From assembly GCA_032128395.1 (NCBI GenBank), contig JAQBGV010000028.1, forward strand, positions 1 to 45,998: a stretch of DNA of 45,998 bases. Reading direction: 5' to 3'. The notes below the pieces were generated by a model, which ran no database searches, was not told the DNA's origin, and worked only from the letters and a program-made list of their open reading frames with translations. This document shows positions 7,848 to 16,500 of this stretch, one piece after another (the stretch's first letter is position 1; each line of letters begins with the position of its first letter). The position numbers and the translations under genes are program-made. The DNA is from JAQBGV01 sp032128395. Its GTDB lineage: Bacteria; Planctomycetota; UBA8108; UBA1146.

Positions 7848-8111
7848 CTACTCCTGGGGCTGCCGCAGCCCGAGCCGCTTGGCGAGCATCCTGAATGCAT
7901 CCGCTCCGACGATGCTGCACCCGCGCACGTCCACCCCCGGGGGCGTAGACTGCGATCCCGATCCGCCCCGGCACCGCGCCGACGATCCCCCCCGAGATTC
8001 CGCTCTTCGCGGGAATGCCGACGTCGAAGGCGAAGCGCCCCGAGCTGTCGTGCATTCCGCAGATGTACATCTGCGCGAGCACCCGCCTGGCATCGATCGA
8101 CATGCGGGACA
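7848..8111 (-). pseudogene. glsA: glutaminase C-terminal remnant, frameshifted
   Basis: The minus strand encodes VLAQMYICGMHDSSGRFAFD, then VGIPAKSGISGGIVGAVPGR and IGIAVYAP. This is the C-terminal core of the serine-dependent glutaminase (GlsA/YbaS) family, including the conserved KSGxxGGI motif. The sequence then continues one frame over as GVDVRGCSIVGADAF and RMLAKRLGL to a stop at 7848. The shift falls in the run CCCCCGGGGG at 7934-7943 and is explained by one extra base. The N-terminal two thirds of the enzyme, with the catalytic Ser-x-x-Lys, are absent, and plus-strand coding begins at 8102, so the gene is dead whatever the cause of the frameshift. Confidence 0.8.
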
Positions 8112-8284
8112 AGCGCGACGGGGTTTGCCTCTACCTCAAAGGGCCAGACGCAGAGTCGCACTACCAACTTCTGCGAGATCAACGGGAGGAGATCGAGTCT
8201 GCTCTCAAGATGCCACTCGAATGGGAGACGGCCGATGAGTGGTGGGACAGCCTCCCCAAGGACTCAAAGTGGGACCCGAGATGA
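8102..8284 (+). pseudogene. hybrid fragment: DUF4268-like tail joined to a WW-motif paralogue tail
   Basis: The frame reads GVCLYLKGPDAESHYQLLRD then QREEIESALKMPLEWE, closely resembling the C-terminal part of DUF4268 proteins (LYxxGPxAKxxFxxLxxQKxEIExELGxxLEW). It ends TADEWWDSLPKDSKWDPR, which instead matches the C-termini of the next two genes (AEEWWERVKPR and VDDWWERLPGGMKGKP). The frame is open through the join and its TGA overlaps the ATG of the next gene. I infer a recombination that replaced the body of the first member of a tandem paralogue array with a piece of an unrelated gene. Expression is uncertain, as no ribosome site is evident. Confidence 0.5.
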
Positions 8285-8718
8285 AGACCTGCCACCACCG
8301 CATCCTCATCGCCACTTTGCCCGCCGCGCTCATTGTCACGAGCGTTGCCTACGGGCCAAACATCTGGCAATGGGCGACACAAGAACGCGAATACGTGCGC
8401 ACTGGCCCGGAGGACGACCCTTATCTCGGCTACGTCACTAAGCGCCGCTGGTCGGACACTGGGATTCCCGAAGGGCCGTTGGAGCTGTGGTACGCGGAGA
8501 GCGGGCTGCCTGAGCGGCGCGGCGCCATTTCTTCCGGGATATATTATTGCACCTGGTGGAACCCCGACGGGAGCATGGGTGCGCAGATTGATGGGAACAT
8601 TTTCAGGGAGGAACCGCCCTGGCTCTGGGGCGTCACCGACCAGACCGAACCGTCCGCGCCGTGGATCAAGGATGGCATCACCGCCGAGGAGTGGTGGGAG
8701 AGGGTGAAGCCGAGATGA
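8281..8718 (+). CDS. small membrane-anchored protein with MORN_2/YwqK-like region, array member
   Basis: The 145-residue protein has an N-terminal membrane anchor or uncleaved signal (residues about 7-27) followed by YGPNIWQWAT. The middle contains EGPLELWYAESGLPERRGAI and a W-N-P-D-G-S turn, resembling the MORN_2-type repeats of YwqK-like proteins. It ends with PPWLWGVTDQTEPSAPW and AEEWWERVKPR. The next gene has the same layout, so these are tandem paralogues. ATG 8281 overlaps the preceding TGA, and its own TGA overlaps the next ATG, which indicates translational coupling. The function is unknown. YwqK-like proteins are sometimes listed as antitoxins, but nothing here supports that role. 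Confidence 0.65.
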   Translation: MKTCHHRILIATLPAALIVTSVAYGPNIWQWATQEREYVRTGPEDDPYLGYVTKRRWSDTGIPEGPLELWYAESGLPERRGAISSGIYYCTWWNPDGSMGAQIDGNIFREEPPWLWGVTDQTEPSAPWIKDGITAEEWWERVKPR

Positions 8719-9167
8719 TCCGCCGCCGCCTCGCCGTCCTTGCCATGGTCCTCGCCCTCGTCGGGATCGGGGTGTGGAAGGGACCGACCATCTGGACGCT
8801 CTTGACGACTCATGTCGTGTACGCCAGAGATGGAGAACAGATCATCCAGTTGCGGTTGTTTAGGGGGCAGTCCGACGTGAACCAGCTCATGCCTGGAGAA
8901 TGGCATTCCCACACTGCTTGGAGCGCCACAACGGGCACCGTGCTGAATCGTTACTCAGCACAGGGAGAAACGGAGTGGGACTTGGAGGGTCGCATCATCG
9001 GTCAATACTGGGCGGATGAGTTGACCCTCGGCGGAAGCCGCGAGTCGCCACCCTGGCGCTGGGGCGAAGCAGACCAAACCGTGCCGACGGCTCCATGGGT
9101 CCTTGCTGGCACGACGGTCGACGATTGGTGGGAGAGGCTTCCGGGTGGCATGAAGGGGAAGCCGTAG
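8715..9167 (+). CDS. small membrane-anchored protein, WW-motif array member
   Basis: The 150-residue paralogue of the preceding protein has a basic start (MIRRR), one membrane segment (LAVLAMVLALVGIGVW) and the shared WKGPTIWTLL motif. A variable polar middle follows, then PPWRWGEADQTVPTAPW and DDWWERLPGGMKGKP. The two proteins match best at the anchor and the Trp-rich C-terminus and differ in the middle. The topology suggests a single anchor with the rest outside the cytoplasm. ATG 8715 overlaps the previous TGA, and the next gene starts 1 nt after its TAG. I do not recognise a named family. Confidence 0.65.
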   Translation: MIRRRLAVLAMVLALVGIGVWKGPTIWTLLTTHVVYARDGEQIIQLRLFRGQSDVNQLMPGEWHSHTAWSATTGTVLNRYSAQGETEWDLEGRIIGQYWADELTLGGSRESPPWRWGEADQTVPTAPWVLAGTTVDDWWERLPGGMKGKP

Positions 9168-9168
9168 C

Positions 9169-9405
9169 ATGAACCGCCGCCGCATTGCCATCTTCTCCCT
9201 GCTCATCGCCTTCGTCGGGATCGGAGCCTGGAACGGCAAGGCGCTGTGGATGTGGGCGTCACAGGACGGTTACGGAGATCCGATCTACAACCTCTCGTAT
9301 CAATTCGCCTCTGGACCCATGCCGCCTGCGCCGTTCGACACGTCGTGCGGTGCGGATCCGACGATCGACGAACTGGGGTGTGTGGCGAATCCGGGTTGTC
9401 AGTAA
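9169..9405 (+). CDS. hybrid small protein: array anchor joined to a dockerin tail
   Basis: Residues 1-34 (MNRRRIAIFSLLIAFVGIGA then WNGKALWMWASQDG) match the anchor of the preceding paralogue. From about residue 35 the sequence becomes DPIYNLSYQFASGPMPPAPF followed by CGADPTIDELGCVANPGC, exactly the C-terminal part of a planctomycete dockerin-like module and unrelated to the array. The EF-hand loop residues before DPIYNL are missing. The frame is intact through the join and ends in a natural dockerin C-terminus. This looks like a fusion made by deletion between an array member and a neighbouring dockerin gene. It starts 1 nt after the upstream TAG, so it can be made with the operon. Confidence 0.6.
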   Translation: MNRRRIAIFSLLIAFVGIGAWNGKALWMWASQDGYGDPIYNLSYQFASGPMPPAPFDTSCGADPTIDELGCVANPGCQ

Positions 9406-9601
9406 TCGGCATCCCGTTCTTGACTCATCCTCTTCTGGGAGCTCCGGCGAATCGATCTCAGGTCATCAGTTTCATCGAAGCGGCTACGCCGGCATCACCG
9501 TCCGATTGAGGTGCGACGGATATTTGGACACTACGCCCGCCAACCCTGCACGAGAACTTCTGACTCAGGACACTAGCGGCTGCCAAGGCTGGGGGCGGGC
9601 C

Positions 9602-9621
9602 AGCCCCCTCTAGCCCCCTCT
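9602..9621. repeat. tandem 10-bp duplication
   Basis: AGCCCCCTCT occurs twice without a gap in the spacer between the array and the coiled-coil gene. The 338-nt stretch 9406-9743 shows no gene or other clear signal. Confidence 0.6.
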
Positions 9622-9743
9622 AGCCGCATCGGGTCCCGATGCGTACAATCCGACAGATTGCTCCGGGGAACCGGTCGGGCGGCGGAACCACCAGGGTGGC
9701 CGTGCGGCACGGGGAGCGAATCGAGCAAGGGAGTGGATCCGCG

Positions 9744-11048
9744 ATGGAGCATCGTACGCCTCGCCAGGGGCGACGGTCCGTCACTGGGACCGTCAGCCTC
9801 GTCCTCGGTCATTCACTACCGGCCCTTCTTTTCATCTTCCTCATCGGATCCCCGCTCCCTTCTCTCGCCGCCGACGGCGTACGTCTGGAGCAGATCGACT
9901 ACCTTCGAAACGGGCACGAGCGCCAGGCGGTCGGGGAGGTGATGATCGCGGGAGACCGGGTCCGACTGCGCCTCTTCAGCGACACCCTCGCGAACCACTA
10001 TGAGGTATGGCTCCCACTCGAGGATTTTCTCGGTGCAGCTCCGGTCGAGAAGAGTGAAGCCGAGCGGATCAGACTCGAGCGCGACGCCTTGGTCTCGGGA
10101 CGCATCGCCGAGCGCGAAGTGGCTCGACTTCGAAGACTTGCGGAGAGGGAACGCGCCGCGACCAAAGAGGCCGCGCGGAAGACCACCGGATCGACTCGCG
10201 GGAGTCGGTCGGACAGAGATCGGGATTCCGAAGAGGGGAGCTCCGAAGGGGGGAGCCGGGCGGGCCGGCTCGACGGAGAGCAGGCGATTCCGAGCAACCC
10301 GAAGGAACTCGTCACACTTGCGATCGCGATCGACGAACGGTGCACCCATGCCGCCGCACGCGCGTCGGAACTTCTCGGCGAGATCGCCGAGCGTCTCCGC
10401 GACGCCCGTCACACGCGGCATCCCCTCCGAGAGCTCGCGGGCGAGATCGAGGACGCGGAGAGTATCCTCGAGCGGGTCGCCCGAGGGGTCGCCGGGCGCA
10501 AGCAGGCGGTCGATCGGATGGGGACCGAGATCGCATCGGGGGAGCTGCGCGGACGAGGACTCGAAGACCAGGTCGAGTTCGTCGCGAGTCAGCTCGCCGG
10601 ACTCCATAGTCAACTGAAGCGCGCGGAAGTGTCGATCCAGAAGAGCGCGGACGGTCTCGCCAAGATCGCCGTCGAAGAGCCGCTCCCCCCCGAAGTGGAC
10701 GCGGCCGAGGTGGCGGCGACCGAGGCGACCGCGACGGCGGATCTCGTCGCCGCCCCGACCCCGTCATCATCCCGTGATTCGGCCCGCCCCCAGGCCGTGA
10801 CCGTTCCGAGCCCGGCACCCGCTTCGGGCGCCCGCGTGGAGAAGCGCCTGGACCCTCGCGACGACGATGCGCTGGACGGAGAAGCAGCGGTGGGCGAAGA
10901 AGCCGTCAGCGAAGCGGAAGATGATGGATCGTTCGCCGATCCGATCCCGGCGAGAGAGTCGGGAAGCAACCCCCCCTGGCTCGTCTATTCGCTCGCTGCG
11001 CTCTCCGTGTTCTTGCTCTGGCGGGGCTCTCGCCGCCGCGGAGTCTGA
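9744..11048 (+). CDS. envelope protein with central coiled coil and C-terminal anchor
   Basis: The start at ATG 9744 (MEHRTPRQGRRSVTGTVSLV) gives a basic N-region and a hydrophobic signal ending LPSLAADG; the ATG at 9639 would add a long hydrophilic leader. The mature protein opens with a short beta part (VRLEQIDYLRNGHERQAVGE), then has highly charged helices, a Ser/Arg/Glu low-complexity stretch, a second helical region with coiled-coil character, an Ala/Pro/Thr-rich linker and an acidic stretch. One membrane segment follows (LVYSLAALSVFLLW) with GSRRRGV at the extreme C-terminus. This is the layout of a sorted or tail-anchored surface protein, but no PEP-CTERM or LPXTG motif is present. Predicted: periplasm-spanning, unknown family. 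Confidence 0.65.
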   Translation: MEHRTPRQGRRSVTGTVSLVLGHSLPALLFIFLIGSPLPSLAADGVRLEQIDYLRNGHERQAVGEVMIAGDRVRLRLFSDTLANHYEVWLPLEDFLGAAPVEKSEAERIRLERDALVSGRIAEREVARLRRLAERERAATKEAARKTTGSTRGSRSDRDRDSEEGSSEGGSRAGRLDGEQAIPSNPKELVTLAIAIDERCTHAAARASELLGEIAERLRDARHTRHPLRELAGEIEDAESILERVARGVAGRKQAVDRMGTEIASGELRGRGLEDQVEFVASQLAGLHSQLKRAEVSIQKSADGLAKIAVEEPLPPEVDAAEVAATEATATADLVAAPTPSSSRDSARPQAVTVPSPAPASGARVEKRLDPRDDDALDGEAAVGEEAVSEAEDDGSFADPIPARESGSNPPWLVYSLAALSVFLLWRGSRRRGV

Positions 11049-11089
11049 GTCGGATCGGATTCAGATTCGGATTCCGCGATCCAGATCCA

Positions 11090-13342
11090 TCACTCGAATC
11101 GCACGTCGTCGATGCCGATCGTCGGGGCCACGTTCAACTCCGGCGTCGGGGTCACCGCAAGATGGATGCTGAGGGTGGTGAGCTCGTCGAGATCGAGCGC
11201 CGGGTTCGCCGCGATGAACAGGGTCAGCGGGACCCGGACGTCGAGGAAGCGCTGGGCCTTGAGGGGGATGTCCACGAGATTCGCGAGCGGTTCCGGGTGA
11301 TAGGGGACCGTCGGGAGGAAATCGGCGAGCGGAATCGCCACGCTGTCGCCGTCGCGATCGGTCAGCTCGAGCGTCGCGGTCAACCAGCTGAATCCGAAGT
11401 TGTCGAGCAGCTGCCAGCGGTCGTGGTTCTTGATCCGGAACACCACCGAGCGGTGCAGCGCGACGTCGAGCCCTTCCCCCGCCGTCGCGAGCGTGGTCTG
11501 GAGATCGAGCGACCCGCTGGTCGGGAGGGTCACGATCAGGTTCTCGATCGGGACGATCGGCGTGGGGACCGGCGCCGGGGAGTCGTAGCAGGACCCGATC
11601 CCCGCCGCGCCCGTCCCTGCGATGGCCCAGCTCTCCCCGAGCGAGTTGGTCGGGTACGCAGAGAAGTCATCGATCCAGGTCGTTCCCGCGAGGCGCCGCT
11701 GTGAGGTGAACGCCAGGTAGGGGGAGCCGGTCCACTCGGTTCCGTACAGCAGCCCCTCGACCGTGAGATCGCCCGAGCCGTAGCGACGGAGGAAGGCGAC
11801 CGAGAGCTGACGGATGAGTCGCACCTGCACGTCGCGGGAGATGTATCGGCACTGATCGACTTCGGGCGCGACCGGGAGCCAGGTGCAAGTGAGACAGCCA
11901 TTGTCGCTGTCGTCGGTCGAGTACCCGTGACACCCTCCGTAGATCGTCGCCATGGTGGTGGGCCCGGTGGTGCGTTCGAAGAGACGCTCCGCCCAGGGAT
12001 AGGCGACATCAAAATCTTGCTCCGCGGAGATGATGAGGATCGGCAGATCGGGGAGATGGTCCCAGCGGTCGGTGTTTCCGATGAAGCTGTCCCCCTTGGC
12101 ATCGGTCGGCTGGAGCGCGATCACCCCCCGGGCGTCGCGGTCCACTTCGCAGGCGGCGATCGCGCTCGCCGCCCCGCGAGAGTGCCCCCCGTAGAAGACC
12201 CGATCGAAGTCGATGCGCCCGTACAGGGGGCTCGCCGGATCGAGAGCTCTCTCCATGACGATCTCCCGGAGCCCCCTCAGGACGCGGGCGCCTTCGTCGT
12301 GCCCACCCCAGCAGTAGTTCACCGGGTAGGCGCTGTACGAGTAGGGATCGTTCACGCTTGCGCAGATGAACCCGTGGCTCGCGAAGTGCTCCAAGATGTC
12401 GTCGTACTGGATGTGGTTGAACCCGGTGCCGTGGTGGAAGAGGAGCACCGGGGCGGGACCGGGGGAGGGGGTCGGGAGGTAGAGCCGGACCTGCTTCCCC
12501 TGGTTGACTTCTGTCGTGCTCGGCTGGGTCGGCGCGCAGGACCAGAGGGGATACGGGAGCGGCCAGATCAGTTGGTGAGAGAAGATGAAGAAGTCGCTCA
12601 TCACTTCGACCGCGAACGGGCCCGGCGCCGTGAAGTCCTGCCCGGAGATGATCTCGCTCTCACTCGGCGAGAAGACCGCGAGGTCGACCCGGAGGAGGTG
12701 CACCTTGCCGCTGCCGTCCTCCGCGACCACCGGGAATCGGTGCCACCCGGCTTCGGTCGGAGTGCCGAAAATGGTCCCGGTGAGCGGATCGAAGTCGAGT
12801 CCGGGGGGAAGTGCCGAGGGGAGCGCGAACGCGACGAAGGGCACCGACTCGGTCACGACCGCGGCCGGGACCATGGTGTGCACCGCTTCGATCGCGAGAG
12901 CGGGGAGTTCCCCGAGGTACGGGAGCCCGACTCTTCCGGTGGGTGCGGTCACGGCCCTCAGTTGGTCGAACTCGGTGACGAGGCACGAGGGGAGTTCGCA
13001 CGGCAGGGAATCGAACGAGAGGTCGAGTCCGCACTCCGGATAGGGAGCGGGGGGAAGCGCGCCGGTCCCGAAGAGGGAGGAGAGCGCGTAGATTCCATCC
13101 GCGATGTCGAGCACTCCGTCGTCGTTGACGTCGCAGGCGTCCGAACACGCGGGGGGCGGCCCCCCGGCGAGGAGCCAGACCAGTTCCGAGATCGCGTCGG
13201 AGATGTCCCAGTAGCCGTCTGAGTTGCAGTCCCCCCGGGTGAATCCGTCGATCGGGGTCGCGATCGCGGATGGGGGGCCGAGCAGAGCGCCGGCGACGAT
13301 GAGGATCGCGGTGAGGACGATCGTGCGTCCCGTACGATTCAC
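11090..13342 (-). CDS. secreted alpha/beta hydrolase with N-terminal dockerin-like and Ig-like domains
   Basis: This 750-residue exported protein has a signal peptide at 1-29; a dockerin-like pair at about 35-120 (RGDCNSDGYWDISDAISEL and CDVNDDGVLDIADGIYALSS, tail CGLD); a putative Ig domain at about 150-220 (LPPGLDFDPLTGTIFGTPTE); an alpha/beta hydrolase at about 285-515; and a beta-rich C-terminal domain. Hydrolase residues visible are the oxyanion motif HHGTG (303-307), nucleophile Ser388 in GGHSRGA, a candidate Asp443 in EQDFD and His472 in GGCHG. The fold resembles chlorophyllase, PET-hydrolase or dienelactone-hydrolase-type esterases; the substrate cannot be read from sequence. The dockerin module sits at the N-terminus, the opposite end from its neighbours. 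GTG at 13342 is the likely start. Confidence 0.85.
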   Translation of the reverse strand: MNRTGRTIVLTAILIVAGALLGPPSAIATPIDGFTRGDCNSDGYWDISDAISELVWLLAGGPPPACSDACDVNDDGVLDIADGIYALSSLFGTGALPPAPYPECGLDLSFDSLPCELPSCLVTEFDQLRAVTAPTGRVGLPYLGELPALAIEAVHTMVPAAVVTESVPFVAFALPSALPPGLDFDPLTGTIFGTPTEAGWHRFPVVAEDGSGKVHLLRVDLAVFSPSESEIISGQDFTAPGPFAVEVMSDFFIFSHQLIWPLPYPLWSCAPTQPSTTEVNQGKQVRLYLPTPSPGPAPVLLFHHGTGFNHIQYDDILEHFASHGFICASVNDPYSYSAYPVNYCWGGHDEGARVLRGLREIVMERALDPASPLYGRIDFDRVFYGGHSRGAASAIAACEVDRDARGVIALQPTDAKGDSFIGNTDRWDHLPDLPILIISAEQDFDVAYPWAERLFERTTGPTTMATIYGGCHGYSTDDSDNGCLTCTWLPVAPEVDQCRYISRDVQVRLIRQLSVAFLRRYGSGDLTVEGLLYGTEWTGSPYLAFTSQRRLAGTTWIDDFSAYPTNSLGESWAIAGTGAAGIGSCYDSPAPVPTPIVPIENLIVTLPTSGSLDLQTTLATAGEGLDVALHRSVVFRIKNHDRWQLLDNFGFSWLTATLELTDRDGDSVAIPLADFLPTVPYHPEPLANLVDIPLKAQRFLDVRVPLTLFIAANPALDLDELTTLSIHLAVTPTPELNVAPTIGIDDVRFE

Positions 13343-13448
13343 GTCACCCCCTCATCCGACGTGACCACGACTCTTGGACCAGTGCCCGGAGGATCTCAGT
13401 GCCCGGAGGATCCCCGTCCGAACCCCGCAAGCCGGGGGTGAACGAAAC

Positions 13449-13489
13449 GGGGGGAGCGCCAGCAGCCATCGTCGGCTGGCGCTCCCCCC
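13449..13489 (-). terminator. long perfect hairpin after the P-domain gene
   Basis: GGGGGGAGCGCCAGC at 13449-13463 pairs perfectly with GCTGGCGCTCCCCCC at 13475-13489 across an 11-nt loop. It lies about 50 nt past the stop of the minus-strand P-domain gene and before the start of the minus-strand hydrolase gene. No strong T run follows, so it may be a weak or factor-assisted terminator or an RNA 3'-end stabiliser. Confidence 0.6.
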
Positions 13490-13539
13490 AATGGTACCGT
13501 TCGACCGCCTCTCGGGCGCGGTCGTCGCCCCGCTTCCAC

Positions 13540-16500
13540 CTACGGGCAGAAGTTGTGCTGCGCGCAGTCGAGCCCGTCCGGGGTCGGATCCAGCCCACAG
13601 GAGACACTCGGCGCGGGGAAGGTCGGCGTCATCCCCGGCTGGGGGAAGAGCACGCTGAGCTCGAACACCGCATCGGCGATGTTGAGCGTACCGTCGTCGT
13701 TCCCGTCCGCGGAGTCGGCGCAGGGGAAGGTCGGAGTGACCCCCGGCTGGGGGAACAGCACGCCGAGAGTGAACACGGCGTCCGCGATGTTCACCGTGTT
13801 GTCATCGTTGACATCGCCGCGTCTGAACTGATCCCCCGGCGGAGGGGGAGCCGTCCCCAGCACCGCGAGGTATTCGCCCATCAGACTCGTGTGATCGCCG
13901 AGGTATCCCCCGAATTCCCACGACTGAGTCAGAACGGGCGCGACCGTGCTCGCGTAGAAGACCCCGACGTTGTAGGGGACGCCGAACAGGTCCATGCCTA
14001 TCCAGGTGACGGTGGCCTGGTTCCCGCCGAGGTCTGGGTTGACGTTGCACGGGATGAGCCAGTCGTTGAAGTCAGCGCCGCTGGAGTTGTCCTGTTGGTA
14101 CATCGCGCTGAAGGCGGCCAGCTCGATTCCGAGCCCGGTGTCCACGCCGGTGAGCTGGGTGAGCGAGTCGTCGCCGTCGAACAGGTTCCCGAAGGAGTTG
14201 TTCTCGACCCCATCGTAGTCCTGGAACGCGGTCTCGTCATCGAACGCCCAGTGGTCGCCGCTCTCGAGGTACACCGGGATTTTCGGGTTCTCGATCGAGC
14301 CATCGAGGCCGACGTCCCCCGTGTGCAGCTCAGCGAGCAACACGCCCTGGGGAAGGGTGAGCTCGTACTCGTTCGGATAGGTGCCGAGACAGACCCAGAT
14401 GACCTCGAACGGTCCCGCCGATTCGACCGAGGCCGCCGTGAAGGTGTCGATGCTCATCGGCACTCGCCCGAGCGTCGTGAGCGCGTCGAGGATCGCGGTG
14501 GGACTGTCGATGTCCCCCCCCGCGTCTCCCGCGAACACCAGGTCGGTGATGCCGATTCCCGCGCGAACCGCCGGACCCGAGTTCGAGCACCCGAGCGTGC
14601 TGTCGACGCCGAACACCTCGTAATCGTGCACCCCGGGAGTCGGCCCGACGTCGAGGTAGCTGGTCGCGGTACCGGGAATGGCGCCGACGAGGAGGCCATC
14701 CCGCACCACTTCGATCGAGTCGTAGGGGGCGGGGTTCGACCAAGTGATCGCGGCGTCGGTCCCGTTCGAGCTCACGGCCACGCCGCTCGGCGGGAGAATT
14801 TGGCACGCCGCCGTGATCCGGAGGCACCACTTGTTCAGCGTGCCGACGTTCCCGCTCGTCGCATAGATATCTGCGACCGTCAGGGTCCAGCCACCGAGCG
14901 CGGGGATGTTCTGGAAATCAGCCAAGGTTCCCGGCCCCGTCGGTTGGAGGAGGCAGCCGCAGTCGAAGGGTGCAGCGTTGGGCAGCCCGGTGTCCATGTA
15001 GACCACGAGCATGTGGCCTTCGGTCGACCCGGCGGGATCTTCCGCCTGCAGACGAACCGTCGTGGCGTTCGGGCCCTGAAGATCGATGTTCAGGTCTCCG
15101 ATGAAGGGGTGGGTCACTTCGACCAGCACCTCCAGTTCGCCGATCAGCAGGTTCGAGGGGACGATCATCAAGTCCGAGGCTTGTGATCCGAAGGTGAAGG
15201 ACGAGTTCGGTTGGCGGCAGTTCTCGTAATCGACGACGCCGAGCAGCGGCACGGCGCAGCAAGCTTGAGCGGAGCTGACCCCACCCTGGAGCCCCACGAT
15301 GCAGACATTCGCCGTGAGGGGGAGGGGTCCCGCGGCGAGCGTGGTGTACGTCGTCGCGTTCCCGGCGAGGGTCGCCTCGAGCGTGCCGTTGACGATCACC
15401 TGGATCTGATCGTAGGGGGCTGGAAGGGTCCAGTCGATCGTGGCGGCGCCGGAACCGCTCGTCGAGCTGCAATTGTCGATCGTGACCGGCTCGACGAGAA
15501 AGTTCGCCTGGCAGCAGTTCTGCGCCTGGACGATTCCACCGAGGACCGGTTCGAGACAGACCAGGACGGTCGAGGGGATCAATTGCGGCTGCGTCTGGTA
15601 GGTGGTGGCGGTCCCGGGGATGGTCGCGGCCAGCAACCCATCGAGATAGACGTTGATCGAGTCGAACGTCTGCGGGTTCGCCCAGTTGATCTGGGCGACT
15701 CCGGACCCTGACGTGGTATTGCAGGTGAGCTGATTCACGCTCCCGGTCTCGAACCCGCGGATGCACCAGCTGGTCACCTCACCGATGTTGACGACGCCGG
15801 CGGGCGGCGAACCCACGTCTGTGACCGTCAAGGTCCAGGGTCCCAGGCTCGATTGGCCGAAGAAGTCGGAAAGGCTCCCCGGTCCCGCGGGCTGCAGCAG
15901 GCAACCGCAGTCGTAGGAGCCGGTGGGGACGCCCAGGTCCCAGTACGTGACTTCGACCCCGTTCGCCGCGCCGGCGGTATTACCCTGTAGGAGGGTGACC
16001 GACGTGCCCCCGTGGGCGATGTCGATGTTCAGGTCCCCGAGGAACGCGTGCGTCACGTCGATCTGGACTTGCAGGTCGGCGAGCGAGATGTCCGTGGTGA
16101 CGTTGATGACGTCGACGACGGGCGGGAGCGAGGTGCCGATCGTGGCGACGGGGATCGAGCACTCGTGAATATCGGGAGTGAGGAACTGCGGGGTGATCCG
16201 CGCGCATTCCGGGAAGCAGGGGACTATTCCGCCGATCACCGGCTCGATGCAGAGTTCTGCGACCACTCCGAACGGTTGCGGGGTCGTGGAGTAGGTGGTC
16301 GCACCGCCGGCGATCGTGTCGATCACGATTCCGCCGAGTTGAATGTTGATCGCGTCGTAGGTCTGTGTGTTCGTCCACACGGCGTTGACCACGCCGGTTC
16401 CCCCCGGCGAAGTGCACAGGAGTCCAGTGACCGGCAGCACTGGAGACGAGACGGCGCCATCGAAGGTGGACAGGCACCACCCATTCAGCACTCGGCCTGG

